DNA from: Desulforhopalus sp.
Lineage (GTDB): Bacteria; Desulfobacterota; Desulfobulbia; Desulfobulbales; Desulfocapsaceae
Reading direction: 5' to 3'
Assembly: GCA_024710585.1 (NCBI GenBank)
Contig: JANJUM010000084.1
Span: 1 to 42,094 of the forward strand
Length of the DNA stretch: 42,094 nucleotides
Shown here: one piece after another, positions 8,764 through 17,242 of the stretch
Layout: every line of letters begins with the position of its first letter
How positions within the stretch are numbered: position 1 is the first letter of the stretch
Made by a program: the position numbers and the translations under genes
Notes under the pieces: generated by a model
Told to the model about the DNA's origin: nothing
The model's input: only the letters and a program-made list of their open reading frames with translations
Databases searched by the model: none

Positions 8764-9863
8764 TGAGGTGTACCTGCAAGCACCTTGCCTTCTTCTGCCA
8801 AAAGGGACAGCAGCAGGGTACTGTCATGGTGTTGGTCCTCTGGGTCATCGCCATGCTCTCCTCAGTGGCGATGCTGTACGGTGTCGCAGTTCGTGGCCGC
8901 TATCATGCTGAGGTTTATGCCTTGAACGATATGGAGGATATGGAGGCCATCGCCTCGCTGGCACTCGTGGTGCACCGACAACTTACGTTTTCTTCTTTCG
9001 ATACAGCCCAGGAGGGATCTCGCCATGGCTTTCAACTGCGAACGCAAGCATACCTCGCTGACCGGCAAGTGGGGGCGGAGCGGCCCTTGTGGACGGAGAG
9101 CAGCGAGGAGATGATGGGTCGAATCATTCCGGATGGGCGTGTCTACAAGGTGAAGATCGCAGACCGTCAGTACAGGCTCTCCGTGGAAGCGGAACAGGGG
9201 AAAGTGGATCTCAACGCAGTTCAAGAGGCATTCCTTCACCAGTTGTTGCGATGGTTGCAAGGGCGAAACGCAAGAGAAGGCGATGCGTTGGCAGACTGCC
9301 TGCTGGATTGGCGTGACAGTGACAATCTGGTCCGCCTGTCTGGTGCCGAGGAAGAGGCATATAGGCGCGCCGGTCTGGTCCAAGTCCCCGCTGACGGGCC
9401 CTTTGCCAGCGTCGATGAAATGCGTCTGGTCCTGGGAATGACCCCGCAACTCTACTTCGGACCTCTCGGCCAGGGCAGGGGGAAAGAGGTCGTCGAGCGG
9501 TGGGATGGCGGTTTGCGGGATCTCTTTACAGTCTACAATGGCACTGCTGATGTACTGCTAGATTACGCTCCGCCACCTCTCAGGGCGTTTTATGAAGACT
9601 TGGCCGCTATCGGTGGGGCGGAAGGGTTGGCAGAGACCGAGAGGGGAAAATCGCCACCTTTCCCCCGGCCTCCTTTCGCAGAAAAATCCATGGGGCAGAC
9701 GACTGGAAACGGTGAGTCCGCGAGGGTAGTGCTGCTTAAGGTGGACACGGGCCATGCCGCGTACCGGGTGTGGTTGCGCGTCAATGAAGGGAGCGTCTCC
9801 CCGAAGATACTCAGGGTGGAGGAAGATATGCATGCGATGATGGCAAGGCATGTTCAGAAATGA
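8763..9863 (+). CDS. gspK: Type II secretion tip pseudopilin GspK
   Basis: 366 residues from GTG 8763, one base overlapping the gspJ TAG. The leader ends QKGQQQG before TVMVLVLWVIAMLSSVAMLYGVAV; the Glu at +5 found in other pseudopilins is absent, as is usual for GspK. The large periplasmic part contains the SAM-like helical region (KVDLNAVQEAFLHQLLRWL, LADCLLDWRDSDNLVRLSGAEEEAYRRAG, FASVDEMRLVLGMTPQLYFGPLG), the GspK hallmark. It caps the pseudopilus. Its end overlaps the gspL start by 14 bases. Confidence 0.93.
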   Translation: MRCTCKHLAFFCQKGQQQGTVMVLVLWVIAMLSSVAMLYGVAVRGRYHAEVYALNDMEDMEAIASLALVVHRQLTFSSFDTAQEGSRHGFQLRTQAYLADRQVGAERPLWTESSEEMMGRIIPDGRVYKVKIADRQYRLSVEAEQGKVDLNAVQEAFLHQLLRWLQGRNAREGDALADCLLDWRDSDNLVRLSGAEEEAYRRAGLVQVPADGPFASVDEMRLVLGMTPQLYFGPLGQGRGKEVVERWDGGLRDLFTVYNGTADVLLDYAPPPLRAFYEDLAAIGGAEGLAETERGKSPPFPRPPFAEKSMGQTTGNGESARVVLLKVDTGHAAYRVWLRVNEGSVSPKILRVEEDMHAMMARHVQK

Positions 9864-11217
9864 AATCCTCGGGCTTGCCTGCTTGGGAGACAGAATTGAA
9901 AGCTGTCTTCTGATAAAACAGGGGAAACGCGCTGATGGGCCCTCCTGGGGGGCCGATCAGCTCCGCTCGCAAACCCTGGAGGTGCATGAACACAGAGAGG
10001 AAGCCGAGGTCTTGCGGCAGATACTGTCGCCGCTTGCGCCTTCCCGTCGTCGAGCGATCTGCTTGGGAATTGGGCGACGTCACTACCTGATGCGTGAGAT
10101 TCCTTGCCCTGGTTGCACTATAGAAGAAGCCATCGCCAGTATTCGTTTGTCACTTGATTATTATCTGCCGCTCCCCTGTGATGATGTCTACTGCGACCTG
10201 CTTGCCAAGCAGTGTAATGGAGTGGCCAACGTTCAACTGTACTGGGTGGAAAGAAGATACGTCGATGCCTTGGTTGCGGCTCTTCAAACAACTGGACATA
10301 TTCGTTCGCTGGTGACCGTTGCCCCCCTCTGCTGTGGCCTTGACCTGTATCTTCGCAGTTGTGGCCAGGAACACCTGCCGGGGTCATTGGTGTCAATGCA
10401 GACGCAGCTTCCCGTGGTGACCTTTCATGCCACTACGGAGTTCGCTGGGTCACTGCCGTTACGACTCGATTCGCAACAACGGCCGAAATTGGACCTGCCG
10501 TCCCTGGGAATGAAAATGGCCGAGACCATTGCCTTGCCGTTACGGATTCTCGGTATGCGGGGGGGGAACACTCATTTGCCGGCTCCACTTCAGCAATCCC
10601 TGGAAGAGGCCTTTCCTGATCAGGCCCTTATGTCCAGTTGCCTTCTCAATGTTGAGAATTGGGGTCAATGTGCGGCGATGCTGGCCTTTTCGGGCTCCAC
10701 GATGCCGCATTTTCATCCTGGCAAGCGAAGGGTGTGGCGAGAGGCTGGCGGCAAATTGCTTTTGAGCCTGACCGTCGTTGTGTTGCTCGCTGTGCTGGCC
10801 ATGGCCGCCTGTAATGGCTGGGAGTCAAGAGCCTTGCGCGAAAAGGCCGAAGAGCTTGAGGTCGATGCAAAGAGAGCACAGCAGAGGTATGCGCTGCTGG
10901 CATCCTCCGAAAAGGAACTTTTGGATATAAAGAAGCTCTACGACGATGTCAGCGCTTTCCGCATCGATTGCGTGGAATTGCTCGAGGCCTTGAAAAGTCT
11001 TGCCGAACAGACCCCAGCAACCACCTGGGTGCAGGGTTTGCAACAGAACGAAAGGAACGTGACCGTCGAGGTGGTTGGGACGGGAGCAGCCGACATCCTC
11101 GAGATATGGGGTAAAAATCCATATGTTGCGGGGGTTCGATTGGCGTCTCAGGTTAACAAGGATCGAGATGGCAAGGAGCATTTCCGCGTTGAGTTCCAAC
11201 TCCAGCGTGGGGAGTGA
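9850..11217 (+). CDS. gspL: Type II secretion GspL-like (PilM/PilN-type) inner-membrane protein
   Basis: 455 residues. The N-terminal 290 or so residues have the divergent actin-like (PilM) fold pattern expected of cytoplasmic GspL: RRRAICLGIGRRHYLMREIP, EEAIASIRLSLDYYLPLPCDDVYCDL, then a shuffled later half. One membrane helix lies at about 302-322 (LLLSLTVVVLLAVLAMAACNGW). It is followed by a coiled coil (LREKAEELEVDAKRAQQRYALLASSEKELLDIKKLY) and a ferredoxin-like domain (TWVQGLQQNERNVTVEVVGTG). The layout resembles a PilM-PilN fusion. It couples GspE to the periplasmic assembly. gspM starts seven bases after its stop. Confidence 0.88.
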   Translation: MFRNEILGLACLGDRIESCLLIKQGKRADGPSWGADQLRSQTLEVHEHREEAEVLRQILSPLAPSRRRAICLGIGRRHYLMREIPCPGCTIEEAIASIRLSLDYYLPLPCDDVYCDLLAKQCNGVANVQLYWVERRYVDALVAALQTTGHIRSLVTVAPLCCGLDLYLRSCGQEHLPGSLVSMQTQLPVVTFHATTEFAGSLPLRLDSQQRPKLDLPSLGMKMAETIALPLRILGMRGGNTHLPAPLQQSLEEAFPDQALMSSCLLNVENWGQCAAMLAFSGSTMPHFHPGKRRVWREAGGKLLLSLTVVVLLAVLAMAACNGWESRALREKAEELEVDAKRAQQRYALLASSEKELLDIKKLYDDVSAFRIDCVELLEALKSLAEQTPATTWVQGLQQNERNVTVEVVGTGAADILEIWGKNPYVAGVRLASQVNKDRDGKEHFRVEFQLQRGE

Positions 11218-11223
11218 CGAGAG

Positions 11224-11805
11224 ATGATCGGCGCAGTTCGGTTGCTTGTCCAACGTTTGCAGCACGTGAGCAACAGCCCGGTGATTTTTTTTGGTATCCC
11301 CCTGGCTTGTGTGCTGATGACGGTCAGATATCTCTACCTGCCGTCTGCAGGCGTCAATGATGAGCTCGCCCAGGTCATAGCGGCGCGAGAATCGAATATC
11401 GCTAAACTCAATGAGAAAACGAGGGAGATCCATGCCCGACTCGAAGGCAGGGAGGAGTGGGAGCAAAAGATGGCGATGATGGCAGGCCGAGGTGTCGATG
11501 GTGAAAGCCGGGAATCAGCAAATAGCCAGCTGGCGCGCCTGGTCACCGAATCCTGCACAAGCGCTGGCATGTCTGTTGTGAGCTACAACGGAGTCACGCC
11601 AAAGCAGTGGGAGGGAAGAGACCTCCTCGGGGTCAGTGTATCCATGGAGGGAAAAACCGAGAATCTCGTCGCCTTGCTGACACAGATACGCGAAAAGCTG
11701 CCGGATAGTCGCCTGCAATCCTTGCAGATTCAGAACGTTGATGTAGAGGCCTCGCGCCTGACCATACAGTTGGAGTTACATGCACTCTATTTCCCTCGTC
11801 GTTGA
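11224..11805 (+). CDS. gspM: Type II secretion GspM/PilO-like inner-membrane protein
   Basis: 193 residues. A short cytoplasmic stretch precedes a single membrane helix (SPVIFFGIPLACVLMTVRYLYL, about 18-40). Then come a coiled coil (VIAARESNIAKLNEKTREIHARLEGREEWEQKM) and a ferredoxin-like domain (LARLVTESCTSAGMSVVSY, LVALLTQIREKLPDSRLQSLQIQ). This is the shared architecture of GspM and PilO, which pair with GspL or PilN. The assignment rests on topology plus its place after gspL, because the primary sequence is poorly conserved in this family. Confidence 0.8.
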   Translation: MIGAVRLLVQRLQHVSNSPVIFFGIPLACVLMTVRYLYLPSAGVNDELAQVIAARESNIAKLNEKTREIHARLEGREEWEQKMAMMAGRGVDGESRESANSQLARLVTESCTSAGMSVVSYNGVTPKQWEGRDLLGVSVSMEGKTENLVALLTQIREKLPDSRLQSLQIQNVDVEASRLTIQLELHALYFPRR

Positions 11806-11812
11806 GCACACA

Positions 11813-13882
11813 ATGAATCGTCTTCTTTCTCGTCTTTCCGTGTTCGTCTGTCCCTCGGTCATCAGTGCTTTGATTGTACTGTGGCCATTCTGCCCAGTTC
11901 TTGCCCAGGATGAACTCGAACCAAAGCCACTTGTCGTCAATCGCGGTCTGGTCATGCCAGCCGACAGGAATCAGGCGAAGCCGGTAAATTTCGTGCTCGA
12001 TGACATGGATATCGAACCCCTGCTCGCCCATATCATCGGTGAAGCGCTTGGCCGCAATTATGTTATCGAACCCGGTATTCAGGGATCCATGTCACTCAAT
12101 ATCAAGGGAAGTTATACCGACGAGCAGCTGATGGAACTGCTCAACGCGGTGTTTCAGCTGCACGGTATTGCCATTGTCGAAGGCGAGAACGGCATGATCA
12201 AAGTGGTCAAGAAAGGGGCAAGTGGTCGCTTTACCAGTGTTTTCGGTGAGGATGGCGGCGGGCGGAAGTCTGTGGGTGACCGAATCAGCGTTTTTCAACT
12301 GTCGTATCTCACTCCGAGCCATGTGGCGCAGATAATTGCCAACTTTGTGTCACCTGGTGCCGTCGTATTGCCCGAAGCAAAGACCAACAGCCTGATCGTT
12401 GTAGATTCACCGGAGGTGTTGCGGAAAATTCGGCAGATAATCAGTATGATGGACACAGATTTCTTCAAGGATCTCTACTGGAACATCTATACGCCTATTT
12501 ATGCCGATGTCGCCGAGTTGACCAAGGACCTCGAAAAGATCTTCAAGGCCAAAGGATTGTACAGTCTTCCTGGAACCGATTCAGGTGGCATTCAGATTAT
12601 GCCGCTTAAAACCATCGGGGGGCTTCTGGTCATCAGCAAATGGCAGAGCGCCCTCGATCTTGTAGGGCATTTCGTCAAGGAACTCGATCGTGGCAACGCC
12701 GGGAAAAGTAGCAAGCTGTATGTCTATACTGTGCAAAATAATAGTGCCGAAAATATCGCCAAGATGTTGACGGAGATCTTTGGCGACGAGAGTGCCAAGA
12801 CGCCTAAAGGGGAAGAACGAAAGGTGGTGGTCAAGAGAGCCGAGATGCCAGAAGCCCAATCTGAAGAGGAGACTGGGGATGTCGAGTTGAGTGGCGACGT
12901 CAGATTCATTCCCAATCAGGACTTGAATCTCTTGCTGGTAAAAGCATCTCCACGGGATTATGCCATAATCAACGATATTATCGAGAAACTCGATATCTTG
13001 CCGCGACAGGTGATGATCGATGTGATCATCGTCGATGTCAAACTGAATGACGGCATGGAATATGGCATTCAGTGGCTGCTCAAGCAGAAAAAAATAACTC
13101 TTAATGGGGACCGATATTCCTCCGATGTCGCGCTGTCTTTCCCCAGCGAGCTTGGGAATCTTGAAAAAGACACGCTTCTCGGCAAAGGTTTGTCGGGCTT
13201 GACCTATGGCCTGTTCGATTCTGCCGGAGATCTGGCAGGTCTGATTCGACTCATAGCGAGCAAGACGGACACCAATTTGCTGGCGTCCCCCAACATCCTC
13301 GCGGTGGACAACAAGGAGTCAACCATCGAGGCGGGGGAAGAGGTGCCCACCAAAACCGGCGAGACGACCACCGCCACTGGTTCGACGACGCAATCGATCC
13401 AGTACCGGCAAACCGGCTTTATCCTCAAGGTCAAGCCATCGATCAACGACAGTGGTGTCGTTCGCCTGGAAGTCACGCAAGAATACAGCGAAGTTTCCAG
13501 TCGGGATACCGGCGGCGCCGAGTCTCCGGCATTTATAAAGCGGAAGGCGGCAACCAATCTCGTCGCCCATGATGGCCAGACCGTGGTGATCGGCGGGCTG
13601 ATCAAACAGACACAAAACGCAGTCAGCGCAGGCATTCCGTACTTACAGGATATCCCTGTGCTTGGCTATCTCTTTGGCGGCAGTCAGGTCTCAAAGGATA
13701 AGAGCGAACTTCTCATCGCCATCACCCCCCATGTTATCCGCAGCAAGGAACAGGTCGATGATCTCACCGCTCAGTTCGTAGGCCGTGTCAAGGCGCTGAA
13801 GGATGTTATCGAAGAGGCCAAAGGCGCAAAAGCGTCACCATCGACAGATGGTGACGGGGCAGTGCCAAAGGAAGAACGATGA
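11813..13882 (+). CDS. gspD: Type II secretion outer-membrane secretin GspD
   Basis: 689 residues from ATG 11813, which places a signal peptide (VISALIVLWPFCPVLAQ) at the N terminus; the track start 11780 lies inside gspM. In order: N0 (VNFVLDDMDIEPLLAHIIGEALGRNYVIEPGIQG), N1 (ISVFQLSYLTPSHVAQIIANFVSPGAVVLPEAKTNSLIVVDSP), N2 and N3 (VYTVQNNSAENIAKMLTEIFG; VRFIPNQDLNLLLVKASP), and the secretin barrel from about residue 395 (QVMIDVIIVDVKLNDGMEYGIQW; TNLLASPNILAVDNKESTIEAGEEVP; VVIGGLIKQTQ; IPVLGYLFGG). It forms the outer-membrane gate. No lipobox or obvious pilotin partner is visible. It is unusual in lying near the operon's end instead of next to gspC at the start. Confidence 0.95.
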   Translation: MNRLLSRLSVFVCPSVISALIVLWPFCPVLAQDELEPKPLVVNRGLVMPADRNQAKPVNFVLDDMDIEPLLAHIIGEALGRNYVIEPGIQGSMSLNIKGSYTDEQLMELLNAVFQLHGIAIVEGENGMIKVVKKGASGRFTSVFGEDGGGRKSVGDRISVFQLSYLTPSHVAQIIANFVSPGAVVLPEAKTNSLIVVDSPEVLRKIRQIISMMDTDFFKDLYWNIYTPIYADVAELTKDLEKIFKAKGLYSLPGTDSGGIQIMPLKTIGGLLVISKWQSALDLVGHFVKELDRGNAGKSSKLYVYTVQNNSAENIAKMLTEIFGDESAKTPKGEERKVVVKRAEMPEAQSEEETGDVELSGDVRFIPNQDLNLLLVKASPRDYAIINDIIEKLDILPRQVMIDVIIVDVKLNDGMEYGIQWLLKQKKITLNGDRYSSDVALSFPSELGNLEKDTLLGKGLSGLTYGLFDSAGDLAGLIRLIASKTDTNLLASPNILAVDNKESTIEAGEEVPTKTGETTTATGSTTQSIQYRQTGFILKVKPSINDSGVVRLEVTQEYSEVSSRDTGGAESPAFIKRKAATNLVAHDGQTVVIGGLIKQTQNAVSAGIPYLQDIPVLGYLFGGSQVSKDKSELLIAITPHVIRSKEQVDDLTAQFVGRVKALKDVIEEAKGAKASPSTDGDGAVPKEER

Positions 13883-13926
13883 AAGTGCGCCTGTTGTTTG
13901 CGGGGGTTTCCTTTTGGCAACAATGA
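13879..13926 (+). CDS. Possible 15-codon coupling peptide between gspD and gspC
   Basis: An ATG at 13879 overlaps the gspD TGA by an ATGA, reads MKVRLLFAGVSFWQQ and stops at a TGA that itself overlaps the gspC ATG (13923) by another ATGA. The arrangement would hand ribosomes from gspD to gspC without a gap. It may have no function beyond coupling, and it could be chance. Confidence 0.3.
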   Translation: MKVRLLFAGVSFWQQ

Positions 13927-14741
13927 AAAAGCAATCATTTCTGGGGTGCTGGGAGATGCTGAAGGGGGCCTTGGCATGGCGCTTGGCATCTCGTGCGCTG
14001 GTCTTGCTGGTCTGTTCGATGTTCTGGCCGGAGCTCAACAAGTGTCTGGCCCAGGAAGATTTCAGCAGTATCTACAGTAAGGATCTGTTTTCCCCGCAAC
14101 GTCGCCAGGCTCCCGTTGCCCAGCCAGATGTACTTCCTGAGCCTTTTCCACCTCCGCAAGAAGCACAGAATACCATCGTGTTGCGCGGCATTGTCGAAAT
14201 CGGTGGGGTGCGACGTGCTTGTCTGACCTTGCAGGATGGGACTCGCTCTGCTCAGGCCTTGTCCCCGTCCGGAGAAAACACCACGGTGCTTGGAAGAGGC
14301 GAAACAACTGGGCGTTGGGTGGTCGAAAAGGTGCAAGAACGTTCGGTCGAACTCGTCGACAAGGGCGGGCAACGACTTCACCTGTCCATTTACGATGTCA
14401 AGACTCAGGGAACGAAGGCGAAGGGGAAAAAGCAGGCGGTGGGGCTGTTGACCAAACCGGATATGCCGCCACCTCCCCCCATCATACACTCCGCGCCAGC
14501 ACAGACTCAAGAAGGATCGAGTGTTCAAGTTGAAGGCGAGACTCCTGCTGCACCTGAGGCAACGACGCACAATCACTCTCGAGAAGAAGAAAGCCTGGCC
14601 GAGGAAATCAGCCGCCAGCAGGTGACGAAGGGAAGAAAGCTGCGCGGGGGGGATGGCAACAAACGACGTGAAGGGCTGTCCGGCTCGCCAGCACCACCCC
14701 CGATTCCCTCAGAACTCTATCGCACGACATCGAAGGAATAG
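13923..14741 (+). CDS. gspC: Type II secretion GspC/PilP-like periplasmic linker protein
   Basis: 272 residues from ATG 13923; the track's earlier start is inside gspD. A hydrophobic N-terminal anchor (LASRALVLLVCSMFWPELNKCLAQ) is followed by DFSSIYSKDLFSPQRR and an HR-like beta domain (IVLRGIVEIGGVRRACLTLQDGTRSA, GRGETTGRWVVEKVQERSVELVDKGGQRLHLSIYD). This matches the homology region shared by GspC and PilP that binds the secretin N0 domain. There is no PDZ domain; the C-terminal 110 residues are low-complexity, charged and proline-rich. It closes the operon directly after gspD. The GspC name is by position and domain, not by full-length similarity. Confidence 0.75.
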   Translation: MKKQSFLGCWEMLKGALAWRLASRALVLLVCSMFWPELNKCLAQEDFSSIYSKDLFSPQRRQAPVAQPDVLPEPFPPPQEAQNTIVLRGIVEIGGVRRACLTLQDGTRSAQALSPSGENTTVLGRGETTGRWVVEKVQERSVELVDKGGQRLHLSIYDVKTQGTKAKGKKQAVGLLTKPDMPPPPPIIHSAPAQTQEGSSVQVEGETPAAPEATTHNHSREEESLAEEISRQQVTKGRKLRGGDGNKRREGLSGSPAPPPIPSELYRTTSKE

Positions 14742-14942
14742 CCTGTGTAAGGCGAGGCAGTCACTCAACACGATATTCCACCAGGCAAAAGGGGCAGGCG
14801 CTTCAAGCGTTAAAAATTTTCAGACCGGTGCAGAGAGTGTCTGCCCGCGGAGATGTATCGGGCGCGAATCGAACATTGCTTCACTTCAGAGAAGGCTTCT
14901 GCTTTCTTCGTGGCAGACGGCATTGGAGTGTAATTCAGGGGT
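14742..14942. other. Intergenic region between convergent gspC and the DUF2834-like gene
   Basis: About 200 bases between convergent genes. I see no convincing terminator hairpin with a U tract and no RNA gene. Confidence 0.4.
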
Positions 14943-15287
14943 TTAGAATGCGGAACGCCTGCTGCCGAACACTACGTCCCTGATGTCAGTGCCAGGACGA
15001 AAGCTCAGGAAAAGCAGATAGGCACCAAGAAAGATCATGCCACCGAAAAAGGCGACCACGCCGAGAACAATCCCCACTGTCGAGAACCGGTTCCGCCAGG
15101 CAACCCATATTCCGGAAAGGCCGAGAAAAGTCATGAAATCGAGGTTGAACTGGCCAGGCCAGGACATTTCGGCGATATCGGCGAAGAAGACCGGCAGAAG
15201 GTGCCAACCGTGCTCGGCTCCAACCAACAGTGTGTAACCAGCCAGGATCACCCAGGCGACGGCGAGGTACAGACGAAAGAGAGTCAT
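14943..15287 (-). CDS. Small four-helix membrane protein, DUF2834-like
   Basis: 114 residues from ATG 15287 (a GTG at 15320 would add 11 residues; neither has a clear ribosome site). Hydrophobic segments are LYLAVAWVILAGYTLLVG, FMTFLGLSGIWVAW, VGIVLGVVAFFGGMIFLGAYLLFLS, plus a partly hydrophobic loop. The pattern FNLDFMTFLGLSGIWVAWRN with a following GG and YLLF resembles DUF2834 membrane proteins; that match is from memory and loose. It is the last gene of the TetR-headed - strand cluster. No function can be stated. Confidence 0.6.
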   Translation of the reverse strand: MTLFRLYLAVAWVILAGYTLLVGAEHGWHLLPVFFADIAEMSWPGQFNLDFMTFLGLSGIWVAWRNRFSTVGIVLGVVAFFGGMIFLGAYLLFLSFRPGTDIRDVVFGSRRSAF

Positions 15288-15350
15288 AGGCGTTTGCGGG
15301 ATGTTTGCAGCGGCAACCACTCCGGAAGGAGTCTCAGCCTCATGAAAAGT

Positions 15351-15806
15351 TTATTCGGGGAGAAATTTTCTTTCCCCAACATCGAGCCCCTTGCCTGGGA
15401 GGACCATCAGTGTCGAGGTGCCGTGGGCGAGAAGGGTGCCGAGGTCATCGAAAACTGTCGCCTCGGAATAACAGAGTGATTTGCCCTCTTTGATACTGCG
15501 ACCTTGTGCATGAAGTCTGCCATGGGTGGCCGGCCGGAGATAATTGAGCTTGAGGTCGACGTTCACCAGGCCTGCATCTTCGTCAAGGCTCATGAACACA
15601 GCCCAGAATGTCGCCGTGTCGATGAGGGTGGCGATGACCCCGCCATGTACCAACCCGAAGGGTTGTAAATGAACCGTGCTCAAGAGAAGTTCGATTTTCG
15701 CCAGTCCGACATCCATCTCGATCAGGTTCATGGACATGTGTTTTGGAAAAGGGGCTTTGCTGACGATATCCTGTATCTTGCGGATGTACTCTGGGTTCGG
15801 TTTCAT
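15351..15806 (-). CDS. PaaI-type hotdog-fold thioesterase
   Basis: 151 residues. I start at ATG 15806 (MKPNPEYIRKI), giving a 22-base gap to the upstream gene; the track start would overlap that gene. The hotdog signature is clear: PFGLVHGGVIATLIDTATFWAVFM, with HGG and the Asp used by PaaI-type enzymes, then VNVDLKLNYLRPATHGRLHAQGRSIKEGKSLCYSEATVFDDLGTLLAHGTSTLMVL. Such enzymes hydrolyse acyl-CoA thioesters; the substrate is not predictable here. Linkage to a TetR repressor and a DUF6125-like protein suggests an inducible acyl-CoA or small-acid pathway (inference). Confidence 0.88.
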   Translation of the reverse strand: MKPNPEYIRKIQDIVSKAPFPKHMSMNLIEMDVGLAKIELLLSTVHLQPFGLVHGGVIATLIDTATFWAVFMSLDEDAGLVNVDLKLNYLRPATHGRLHAQGRSIKEGKSLCYSEATVFDDLGTLLAHGTSTLMVLPGKGLDVGERKFLPE

Positions 15807-15828
15807 GCTGTGTTGCGGAGTCGCAATG

Positions 15829-16335
15829 CTATCGTTGAGGAACGAAGGAAAAGGTGATGACACAACGCGAATCACCGTTGACCAGGCTTTCCACTATGGA
15901 ATGCACCGGCTCGAGCCTGAGCGCTTTCATGACGCCGTTACGTATTGCCTGACAGCCGCAGGCATATCCCTTCGTCATATTGGCAATTTGCAGCGAATCA
16001 AAGGCGTTGCACTGTTGTCCGATCCAGGTCGCCTTGTCGCCGTCGATGGTTATCGGCTCATGAACGTACATGTCATCAAAGAAGCAGTTCGCCCAGATCT
16101 TTCTGAAGATGGCAACCAGGTCTTGGATGTTCTCCGGCTTCTGTATCTGGCCGGATTTCAGTAACATCAGGGTGTATTTTCTAAAAAAGAGCTCATTTGC
16201 CTGGATGTTCAGCCTGTTGGCGCGCTCTTCCCCCAGTTCTCTGACTGCGGTTGCATGCCAGTAGGAGTCATGCAGCCACCAGAGTTTCTTGAGAGTATTC
16301 ATCTCCTCGGTTGTTCCCACGTCGGCATCGCTCAT
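15829..16335 (-). CDS. DUF6125-like protein of unknown function
   Basis: 168 residues from ATG 16335, in an ATGA overlap with the TetR stop and with GGAG seven bases upstream. Conserved-looking blocks are LWWLHDSYWHATAVRELGEERANRLNIQANELFFRKYT near the N terminus and GYACGCQAIRNGVMKALRLEPVHSIVESLVNGDSRCVITFSF near the C terminus, with three cysteines in the latter half. The texture resembles DUF6125 and the L-2-amino-thiazoline-4-carboxylate hydrolase-like group; I hold this loosely. No signal peptide or membrane helix. Coupled to the repressor, it is probably the first controlled gene. Confidence 0.6.
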   Translation of the reverse strand: MSDADVGTTEEMNTLKKLWWLHDSYWHATAVRELGEERANRLNIQANELFFRKYTLMLLKSGQIQKPENIQDLVAIFRKIWANCFFDDMYVHEPITIDGDKATWIGQQCNAFDSLQIANMTKGYACGCQAIRNGVMKALRLEPVHSIVESLVNGDSRCVITFSFVPQR

Positions 16336-16955
16336 ATCAATCTCCACTCGGCATCGTTATCGATCTTTTTCGGCAGTGTCATAAGAAGCGCTTCAACCTG
16401 GGACAAGGCCTGCTCCATATAGCCCTCATCGCCGGTTGCCCTGGTCATGGCGTATCCGCCTTCGACAAGACAAATCAGCACCCGGGCGGTATTTTCCGCA
16501 TTGCTGTTTCTTGCAAACTCGCCGCTCTCGATGCCTTCCTCAACCAGAGAAACGATGGCACGTTTCCACTCGTCGATCGCCGCACGCACCACTGCCTGCA
16601 GTTGGTCGTTGACATCGCCGCTATCGATGGCGGTGTTGACGATCGGGCAACCGCCGGATTGTATGACCTGCCGGTAAATGATCCGGAAGGTGTTTGGGTA
16701 GGCGAGGAGCTTTTCAAGATAGGTGCGTCCTGCAATGATATTTTCCTTCAGTCGATCTTTGATAAAGGAAAGGTTGTGTTCGAAGGCGAGGACGGCAAGC
16801 TCGTCTTTGTTCGCGAAATTGCCGTAAATGGCTCCTTTGCTCAACCCGGTGGTGTCGGTCAGGTCTTTCAGACTGGTGGCGGCATAGCCCTTGCGGTTGA
16901 AGACCGGGGCCACCTGCTGGATGATGAAGTCTTTGGTTCGTTCTGCTTTGCCCAT
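16332..16955 (-). CDS. TetR/AcrR-family transcriptional repressor
   Basis: 207 residues. The N-terminal helix-turn-helix is clear: RTKDFIIQQVAPVFNRKGYAATSLKDLTDTTGLSKGAIYGNFANKDELAVLAFEHN, a textbook TetR domain. The C-terminal region (about 60-200) is the ligand-binding half; it contains CPIVNTAIDS and VICLVEGGYAMTRATGD, typical of the TetR_C group found with acyl-CoA or redox pathways. A near-perfect inverted repeat sits nine bases before its ATG, so it probably represses its own operon with the DUF6125-like, thioesterase and DUF2834-like genes. Confidence 0.93.
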   Translation of the reverse strand: MGKAERTKDFIIQQVAPVFNRKGYAATSLKDLTDTTGLSKGAIYGNFANKDELAVLAFEHNLSFIKDRLKENIIAGRTYLEKLLAYPNTFRIIYRQVIQSGGCPIVNTAIDSGDVNDQLQAVVRAAIDEWKRAIVSLVEEGIESGEFARNSNAENTARVLICLVEGGYAMTRATGDEGYMEQALSQVEALLMTLPKKIDNDAEWRLI

Positions 16956-16963
16956 GGCTAAAA

Positions 16964-16979
16964 TATACCGAACGGTATA
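16964..16979 (-). promoter_or_regulatory. TetR operator palindrome
   Basis: TATACCG-aa-CGGTATA (read on +) is a perfect 7+7 inverted repeat with a two-base centre, just upstream of the TetR ATG and next to an AT-rich TAATATTATA tract that could supply the -10. Palindromes of the ACCG-NN-CGGT kind are typical TetR-family operators. Binding here would block the promoter of the repressor operon. Confidence 0.75.
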
Positions 16980-17242
16980 ATATTAAGCAAGCTGCATTTT
17001 GCATATTGGCACAACGTTCCATTATGCCGAGCTTTTTCTGGCTGCCATTTCCAAAAAAACACCCGCAGGCCTCGACTTCGCTGGCCACGCACATCAAGTG
17101 ATATGCAGATGCCAGTCAAGTGCGTAATTCTGAAATCGCACGCGGCCTTGTCTGGGAGAGAACGAGGTATTCTGCAGACGAGGTGCAGTTTGCAGAACAA
17201 GGAGGAAGCAATGGAGGCGTCTCACCTATGCGGCTGGCTCTG
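16980..17242. other. Intergenic region between TetR operon promoter and dCMP deaminase
   Basis: About 260 bases holding the TetR operon promoter region at the left. The remainder contains no recognisable gene, RNA or terminator; the + strand ORF beginning at 17120 is a shadow of the deaminase gene. Confidence 0.4.
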
